Assembly (NCBI GenBank): GCA_038063315.1
Contig: JBBTVI010000037.1
Location: 1 to 10,145, forward strand
Direction of reading: 5' to 3'
Length of the DNA: 10,145 bases
Source of the DNA: JBBTVI01 sp038063315
GTDB lineage: Bacteria > Patescibacteriota > Minisyncoccia > Sungbacterales > HO2-52-23
This document shows positions 7,001-10,145 of this stretch, piece after piece. Each line of letters begins with the position of its first letter. Position 1 is the stretch's first letter. The notes under the pieces were generated by a model. The model saw only the letters and a list, made by a program, of their open reading frames with translations, ran no database searches and had not been told where the DNA came from. The position numbers were made by a program, and so were the translations under genes.

Positions 7001-7089
7001 TTCCGAAGATTATGCATCCGCGCGCCGCGAATGGAAATGAATTCCCGCGCATCTTGCGTTGATCTCTTTTTTTTGGATGCGGACGTCAT
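4045..7089 (-). CDS. uvrA: UvrA, excinuclease ABC subunit A
   Basis: UvrA is the ATP-driven damage sensor of nucleotide excision repair; as a dimer it loads UvrB on lesions. Both ABC modules are complete: Walker A GLSGSGKS (45-52), signature LSGGEAQ (544-550), Walker B ILDEPS (about 568-573) and H603; then Walker A GVSGSGKS (717-724), LSGGEAQ (906-912), ILDEPTTG (931-938) and H966. Zinc modules are visible as C288/C291 with C312/C315, and C816/C819 with C839/C842. Additional CPEC pairs occur at 134-137 and 460-463. At 1014 residues it is longer than the usual 940 or so. Extra length lies near 250-283 (Arg-rich), 391-425 (very acidic) and 650-685 (between the halves); the last two contain heptamer-repeat DNA. 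uvrB and uvrC are not nearby. AAGGA lies five bases before the ATG at 7089. Confidence 0.97.
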   Translation of the reverse strand: MTSASKKKRSTQDAREFISIRGARMHNLRNVSVRIPKNKLVVITGLSGSGKSSLAFDTLYAEAERRYVESLSSYARQFLGIKEKPDVDAIEGLSPAISIDQKSVSKNPRSTVGTITEIYDYLRILFARAGTPHCPECGRAVGRQTADQIVDAIKSMARGRELFILAPVVRGKKGEYKTLLGEIKRAGFARGRIDSAVMTLEEALRSEIDKKRAHDIDVVVDRFAPGPDIERSRIRDSVETALKMGKGMMSVAPSSAAQARESVTRDRPAERRRDVGGEEAIFSEHFSCVSCGVNLPDIEPRTFSFNSPYGACRFCTGLGSTLKVDPERVIPNKRLSIAEGAIRPWAAASHRLGRQSWYWWILTDLAERHGFSLNDPVEKLSKAVLNIILFGERGESKEFRVESKERREEEDDDQYGINGEEERKDGAFEGVIANLKRRWKETDSDFTRAEIEKYMKIEQCPECGGRRLRREALAVKIGPYDIAAITNMSAADAKALFAKSAVFGLDRNRLIIAQPLIREIVKRLQFLCDVGLEYLALARESTTLSGGEAQRIQLATQIGSRLTGIMYILDEPSIGLHPRDHSRLIATLKDLRDLGNTVIVVEHDAETMRSADWIVELGPGAGKHGGRVVFEGATKALLKSMTLTGEYLSGRKKVAIRGSKVWSMKYEVCGKNASIASKSSTKSGVGRKYLEIKGAAEHNLKKIDVKIPLEKFVCISGVSGSGKSTLVNDILAKALLRQFHRAETIPGKYSAIEGTAQLDKVIVVDQSPIGRTPRSNPATYTGAFGFIRMMLAGTHDAKVRGYAPGRFSFNVKGGRCEACEGQGVKKIEMHFLPDVYIECEECGGKRYNREALEIEYNGKNIAAILGLTIDDALAFFDDIPQIRAKLSTLADVGLGYMQLGQPAPTLSGGEAQRVKLATELARRDTGRTLYILDEPTTGLHFDDIQKLLTVLHALVERGNTVLVIEHNLDVIRNADWIIDLGPEGGENGGCIVAEGTPSDIARVKKSYTGQWLKR
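5086..5113. repeat. Heptamer tandem repeat inside uvrA, inter-module linker
   Basis: On the + strand the units are TACTTCA, TACTTCA, TACTCCA and TACTTTG. The uvrA strand translates this in frame as residues 659-668 (SKVWSMKYEV), in the linker between the two ABC modules. In E. coli UvrA this position is a short, variable, Lys-rich segment. Confidence 0.85.
5880..5907. repeat. Heptamer tandem repeat inside uvrA, acidic insertion
   Basis: On the + strand the units are TACTCTC, TACTCTA, AACTCTT and TACTCTC, preceded by looser CT-rich units from 5866. Translated on the uvrA strand it gives residues 395-404 (ESKEFRVESK), followed by an acidic EEEDDD stretch. The site falls in a loop just before the conserved FEGVIANLKRRWKET segment. 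Confidence 0.82.
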
Positions 7090-7100
7090 AACAATCCTTG

Positions 7101-7129
7101 ATTATACGGCGTGTTGCCAAAAAAATCAA
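7101..7129 (-). promoter_or_regulatory. Promoter of uvrA
   Basis: On the - strand, TTGATT (7124-7129), 17 bases, then a perfect TATAAT (7101-7106). The predicted start is near 7094, only about five bases before the ATG, so the AAGGA at 7095-7099 would fall outside the transcript. Either the mRNA is nearly leaderless or a further upstream start is used. No obvious SOS operator is seen. Confidence 0.65.
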
Positions 7130-7131
7130 AG

Positions 7132-7155
7132 AAAAAGGCGGCTTGATGTGCCGCC
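7132..7155 (-). terminator. Intrinsic terminator of the S9 peptidase gene
   Basis: On the - strand, GGCGGC pairs with GCCGCC around a seven-base loop, followed directly by TTTTT and more T-rich sequence. It begins nine bases after the peptidase stop and abuts the uvrA -35, so one unit ends where the next begins. Confidence 0.85.
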
Positions 7156-7164
7156 CGGTATTGT

Positions 7165-8973
7165 CTACTTTGCTTTCCGCTCAAGAAAACCCGCCATCAA
7201 TTCGAAGATTCGGATTTTTTGCTCCTGATCGACGCTTCCATGTCCTTCTTTAATAAGCTCTTCATACTCAAAATGCTCCCCCTCATTAAAATTGAGCTCG
7301 ATGAGCTTGTCCCGAAATAATCTTGCTTGTTCAATTGGACAACGAGGGTCGGAAACGCCGTGAATAATGAGAAGCGGAGCAGCAAGATTTGCCGCATGCG
7401 TTATGGCTGAACGATTGCGCCATAACTCCGCATTTTCTTCAGGATCACCCATAAAGTACCGAAGGATGTACTTGAAATGCGGCATAGAACTGTCGTAAAG
7501 CTTTCTGAGATCCGTAATACCCATCCACGCAATACCCGCTTTCCATATTTCAGGTGCCGCAACCATTGCTATATACGTGAGGTAGCCGCCGTAAGAACCT
7601 CCGGCAACCGTGATGCGATCTTTATCCACCCAGCAGAGACTTTTGAGATAATCCGCGGCATGCACAATGTCCTGAAGATCACCACCACCCCAGTCCTTCA
7701 AATTTGCCTCAAAAAACTCTTTCCCGTATCCCATCGAACTGCGGTAATTGGGCTGAAAAACGGCAAATCCTGCGCAACAGAGCACTTGCGCGTACAAGTC
7801 AAAATCTACAAAATCCTGGCCGCCCGGTCCGCCGTGAATAAAGATGACCGCCGGAACATTTTTACCCGGCTGCATTCCTTTCGGCTTCCACAGAACGCCG
7901 TAAATCGCTATTTCATCGAAACTGCGATAGGAAACATATTCGGCCGACGAAAAACTTTCTCTATCAACTGATCCATAGTATGCGTCAAAAAGAACCGCAT
8001 GCGATTGTTCAGTCGGATGATACATCAACATCCGTGGTCGATGCGTGGGATCGGAATGGACGAAAAAAATATCCCCATTCTCCACGAATTGACCGGAAGA
8101 AACCACTCCTGCCGGCAAACACGGATCTTGCAATTTGGTCCTTGCGCCGAGATCATACAAGCAAGGACTCAGGGTTGCATCGACGTTGATGGTCGTCAAT
8201 ACCAACTTTCCATCGGGCGAGAAGCGCGGCGCATATTCCTCATGAACTCCATCTCCGAGCCAGAAAATTTCTTTGGTATCAAGATTCATAACGCCCGGTT
8301 GATTGATGCCGACCGCATCTGAATTGATGCCAAGCCAATGACCGCATGGCGAGATCTCGGAAATATCTTCCCGGGAACCGTTTCTCATATTCCAAAACTT
8401 CTCCAAATCTGAACCATTACGCCGCACTCTATAGACATCGACATTCCGCAAATCCTGACTTTCATTTGCGGGAAAATAAATCCATTCACCGTCATGCGAC
8501 CACGTCCCGTCAAAGACCGGGTTAGAAAATTCAGTCATGCGACGAACCTCTTTATTCTCCCAAGAAAGAACGTACAAATTCAGTTGATCATCTCTCGTGG
8601 AAAGAAAGAGAAATTCTTTATTATCCGGAGACATTTCCGCCGGATAGTTTTGCCCCGGTGATTGCGTGACGGAAAAAAATTCTCCCGCGACGAGATCAAA
8701 AGCATAGATATCATGCTGTTCATCGCCATCACGATCTCTTGTGACTATGACATATCTATCGTCGCGCGACCATATCGGCCCGGTGCGAATGGTCTTAGGC
8801 AATTCCCCGTTGGAAACCTGCCTAATGCCTAAACCGCACAGGTCAAGGATATAAAGTTCGATGCGCCCGGTAACGTCTTGGTAAAAAGCAACCTTGTCTT
8901 TATTCCAAGAAACGGTTGGGGCATAAAATGACGGCAGGGTCACTAATTCTCTTATCGTCAGTTTGCGTACCAT
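7165..8973 (-). CDS. S9-family serine peptidase (prolyl oligopeptidase / acylaminoacyl-peptidase type)
   Basis: This 602-residue protein combines an N-terminal beta-propeller (about 1-340) with a C-terminal alpha/beta-hydrolase. Propeller repeats show as WSRDDRYVIVTRD, SPDNKEFLFLST, WSHDGEWIYFPA and FSPDGKLVLTT. The hydrolase has HGGPGG (380-385, oxyanion region), nucleophile GGSYGG (S460), GVSDPRCP (D542) and EGHG (H578), a complete triad. The family cleaves short peptides or N-acylated residues, the propeller limiting access to small substrates. There is no signal peptide from the chosen start, so it is probably cytoplasmic. The open frame extends 28 codons upstream, but GGAGGT eight bases before the ATG at 8973 and the start MVRKLTIREL favour 8973. 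Own terminator at 7132-7155. Exact specificity is not deducible. Confidence 0.93.
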   Translation of the reverse strand: MVRKLTIRELVTLPSFYAPTVSWNKDKVAFYQDVTGRIELYILDLCGLGIRQVSNGELPKTIRTGPIWSRDDRYVIVTRDRDGDEQHDIYAFDLVAGEFFSVTQSPGQNYPAEMSPDNKEFLFLSTRDDQLNLYVLSWENKEVRRMTEFSNPVFDGTWSHDGEWIYFPANESQDLRNVDVYRVRRNGSDLEKFWNMRNGSREDISEISPCGHWLGINSDAVGINQPGVMNLDTKEIFWLGDGVHEEYAPRFSPDGKLVLTTINVDATLSPCLYDLGARTKLQDPCLPAGVVSSGQFVENGDIFFVHSDPTHRPRMLMYHPTEQSHAVLFDAYYGSVDRESFSSAEYVSYRSFDEIAIYGVLWKPKGMQPGKNVPAVIFIHGGPGGQDFVDFDLYAQVLCCAGFAVFQPNYRSSMGYGKEFFEANLKDWGGGDLQDIVHAADYLKSLCWVDKDRITVAGGSYGGYLTYIAMVAAPEIWKAGIAWMGITDLRKLYDSSMPHFKYILRYFMGDPEENAELWRNRSAITHAANLAAPLLIIHGVSDPRCPIEQARLFRDKLIELNFNEGEHFEYEELIKEGHGSVDQEQKIRIFELMAGFLERKAK

Positions 8974-8981
8974 AATGCAAT

Positions 8982-8987
8982 ACCTCC
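8982..8987 (-). promoter_or_regulatory. Ribosome binding site that sets the S9 peptidase start
   Basis: GGAGGT on the - strand lies eight bases before ATG 8973. Nothing comparable precedes the in-frame ATG at 9057, so the upstream 28-codon extension is rejected. Confidence 0.75.
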
Positions 8988-9012
8988 ACAAGTTCTGATT
9001 TATCAACGAGCC

Positions 9013-9040
9013 ACTATACACCCCCTGCACCATACGATAA
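9013..9040 (-). promoter_or_regulatory. Possible promoter of the S9 peptidase gene
   Basis: On the - strand, a -10 TATAGT (9013-9018) has a weak -35 TTTATC (9035-9040) 16 bases upstream. An alternative TTGATT/TATCGT pair lies about 20 bases further upstream. One of the two probably serves the gene, since a strong terminator closes the upstream unit. Confidence 0.4.
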
Positions 9041-9062
9041 ATACTTATAAAAATCAATCAAG

Positions 9063-9084
9063 AAAAATCGGCCCGAAGGCCGAT
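9063..9084 (-). terminator. Intrinsic terminator with UUCG loop, after the NYN-like gene
   Basis: On the - strand, ATCGGCC and GGCCGAT pair perfectly around a TTCG tetraloop, followed by TTTTCTTGATT. It lies seven bases after the stop of the 9091-9924 gene. The stable UUCG loop and U-tract make this the clearest terminator in the window. Confidence 0.92.
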
Positions 9085-9090
9085 AGAATT

Positions 9091-9924
9091 TTACGCCAGC
9101 GCCTGGCGGAAACGCGAGCGCGTGAAAGAGAACAATGTTACTTGCAGCATATCCGATTCCCATAAAAGAGCATGAAGGCACCGCTCTACATCATATTCGG
9201 AAATTTTCGCATCCCGTATTGCACGCCGGGACATCACACAACACAAGAGTTCCTGTGGCGTGACCGGATATAGATACATCGTATCAGACAAAATGGCGGC
9301 CACCTCGTTCTGCACCAGAACCATATAGGCGAAACGATTATCCACATCGTCGGATGGCCTTTCGCCGTCGATCCTCATAACTCTTTGCACAAGAGTGCGG
9401 TAAGGTGGCTTTACGCGAACAGCTGAACGGCCGGATGACGGTGTATGCGGCTGGGTGGACAAACCAACATATGTAACGTAACGGGATTGCCTGCGACATT
9501 CACGAGGATAATCACCTACAATACACAATTCCTTCCCGCTCGTGACGATTTGATCAAACAATGACGAAAATGGTTCCAGCCGATCGGTGGTACCGACAAC
9601 AAACTGCCATATCTTTCCATCTTTCATGGCATCTTGTAACACACGATGCAACCACCAATCCGCAGAATTTTTTCTTTGTCCATCAACAATCGTTGAAGTA
9701 AAATTGTATTGTGACAACGCCTTGACGGTCGCATCCAAAAACCCGTTGCAGTAGGCCAGTGAAAAGGCGCAAACGGCCTCCCGGATTTTTCCCGTCGCAC
9801 AACGCAAGAGCAAAGGACACAAAATATGAACGGCATCCTCAAAGGATATGCCAGGATCTTTTAAACTCAAACTCGCGTACTGGTTTTCAAGGTCCAACGC
9901 CAAAAAACTTTCGCCCGCATCCAT
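9091..9924 (-). CDS. NYN/PIN-like nuclease-fold protein with possible winged-helix tail
   Basis: This 277-residue protein is not a family I can name firmly, but its first about 160 residues follow the NYN (PIN-like, LabA/DUF88) layout. There is a beta strand ending in an acid cluster, FLALDLEN (D11, E13, N14). A helix and strand follow, then KNSADWWLHRVL (K85, D89). Then comes VVGTTDRLEPFSSLFDQIVTSGKELCIVGD, matching the family's SGDxDF...LxxxGKxVxV block, with D114 present but T112 where the family usually has Asp. Residues about 195-277 (YPVTPQELLCCV... DVERCLHALLWESDML) look like a helical winged-helix domain. RNA binding or cleavage is inferred; the substituted position may make it inactive. 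I choose ATG 9924 because GGAGG lies five bases before it; ATG 9936 is the alternative. Own terminator and promoter. Confidence 0.65.
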   Translation of the reverse strand: MDAGESFLALDLENQYASLSLKDPGISFEDAVHILCPLLLRCATGKIREAVCAFSLAYCNGFLDATVKALSQYNFTSTIVDGQRKNSADWWLHRVLQDAMKDGKIWQFVVGTTDRLEPFSSLFDQIVTSGKELCIVGDYPRECRRQSRYVTYVGLSTQPHTPSSGRSAVRVKPPYRTLVQRVMRIDGERPSDDVDNRFAYMVLVQNEVAAILSDTMYLYPVTPQELLCCVMSRRAIRDAKISEYDVERCLHALLWESDMLQVTLFSFTRSRFRQALA

Positions 9925-9949
9925 TCCTGCCTCCATCCAATTGAATCAT
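9887..9949 (-). CDS. Possible 20-codon ORF overlapping the NYN-like gene start
   Basis: An ATG at 9949 has a near-ideal Shine-Dalgarno, AGGAG at 9956-9960, six bases upstream. It opens a 20-codon reading frame (starting MIQLDGG) in a different frame from the main gene, ending TGA at 9887-9889, past the main start at 9924. It could be a leader peptide that couples or limits translation of the main gene, or a chance ORF. Nothing in its sequence is recognisable. Confidence 0.3.
   Translation of the reverse strand: MIQLDGGRNGCGRKFFGVGP
9930..9934 (-). promoter_or_regulatory. Ribosome binding site that sets the NYN-like start
   Basis: GGAGG lies five bases before ATG 9924, within the codons that would follow the alternative ATG at 9936. 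The arrangement (ATG, Shine-Dalgarno, ATG in one frame) is the same as for the methyltransferase gene. Confidence 0.55.
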
Positions 9950-9972
9950 TGCTTTCTCCTGGTTTACGCATT

Positions 9973-9991
9973 GCTTTGTTAAGCACAAAGC
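9973..9991 (-). other. Stem-loop in the leader of the NYN-like gene
   Basis: GCTTTGT and ACAAAGC pair perfectly (7 bp) around a five-base loop. The element lies between the predicted transcript start (near 10004) and the AGGAG at 9956-9960. No T-run follows, so it is not a terminator. It could influence access to the two Shine-Dalgarno sites. Confidence 0.45.
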
Positions 9992-10010
9992 GCCATAATT
10001 ACTGCTATAT

Positions 10011-10039
10011 ACAATAGCACATAACAAATCCTATGGCAA
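10011..10039 (-). promoter_or_regulatory. Promoter of the NYN-like gene, extended -10
   Basis: On the - strand, TTGCCA (10034-10039), 17 bases, then TATTGT (10011-10016), with a TG one base before the -10 (TGC-TATTGT), an extended -10. The start would be near 10004, giving a leader of about 80 bases. It begins right beside the end repeat. Confidence 0.65.
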
Positions 10040-10050
10040 GACAATGCAGT

Positions 10051-10145
10051 GTAACCCCTCACGGCTCCACCAACGCCGCACTATTACATGCGTCATTGCG
10101 AGGAGTCCTGCTGCAGGACGACGAAGCAATCCAGAAGAAATACTG
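10051..10145. repeat. Dispersed repeat, right end of window, inverted to the left copy
   Basis: Bases 10051-10134 are the reverse complement of 29-112 with four differences. The unit holds ATTGC/GCAAT and a perfect GTCCTGC-T-GCAGGAC hairpin. The last bases (10137-10145, GAAATACTG) match the spacer GAAATGCTGG seen at 23-32 and 3966-3975, implying the window stops just before a second, facing unit. No coding capacity. Confidence 0.88.

Noticed and set aside
8974..9057. 28-residue N-terminal extension of the S9 peptidase as a signal peptide
   Set aside because: The extension has no Lys/Arg-hydrophobic-cleavage pattern of a signal peptide and no ribosome site, whereas GGAGGT precedes the internal ATG.
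29..10134. Composite transposon bounded by inverted repeats
   Set aside because: No transposase, recombinase or target-site duplication is visible, and housekeeping genes (groES-groEL, uvrA) fill the interior. The repeats also occur in the middle, so they look dispersed. The possibility is kept only as a low-probability reading in the findings.
1..10145. Circular molecule joined by the end repeats
   Set aside because: The ends match only approximately in direct orientation (1-31 versus 10119-10145, with a gap), so they are not an exact overlap.

Overview
The window encodes eight confident genes and reads as bacterial. It has sigma-70-like promoters, Shine-Dalgarno sites, rho-independent terminators and a CIRCE/HrcA-type heat-shock operator, and TGA is used as a stop. 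Mostly single-gene transcription units, short heptamer repeats and dispersed GGATTGC...GCAATGACG repeats would fit a metagenome-derived candidate-phylum (CPR/Patescibacteria-like) genome. That placement is inference from style; no taxonomic marker was tested. The odd length, and the fact that both ends run into the same repeat, suggest the window may be a whole short-read contig broken at multicopy repeats.

Layout. Bases 1-112 are a dispersed repeat. A small type II toxin-antitoxin pair (antitoxin 159-347, PIN toxin 351-722) is the only + strand operon and has a promoter that predicts a leaderless mRNA. A perfect 12-bp hairpin at 763-792 separates it from the convergent groES-groEL operon (2812 down to 846, - strand). 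That operon has a TTGACA/TACAAT promoter with a CIRCE operator (2923-2949) over its start site. Upstream lie a class I SAM methyltransferase (3761-3117) with its own promoter, Shine-Dalgarno and terminator, then a composite repeat (3859-4021), then uvrA (7089-4045), an S9-family serine peptidase (8973-7165), and a protein with a NYN/PIN-like nuclease fold and possible winged-helix tail (9924-9091). Bases 10051-10145 carry the end repeat again, inverted.

How the genes relate. groES and groEL form one chaperonin unit under probable HrcA control. uvrA (nucleotide excision repair), the S9 peptidase, the methyltransferase and the NYN-like gene are each bounded by their own signals, so they appear to be neighbours rather than one pathway. 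I see no phage, transposase, CRISPR, tRNA or rRNA.

The most unusual structure is a family of heptamer tandem repeats at four places, all in the same strand sense: just after groEL, in the groES leader, and twice inside uvrA. In uvrA they are translated in frame as extra linker sequence. Other points of interest are the paired inverted end repeats, the degenerate active site of the NYN-like protein, and a leader hairpin plus overlapping short ORF before that gene.
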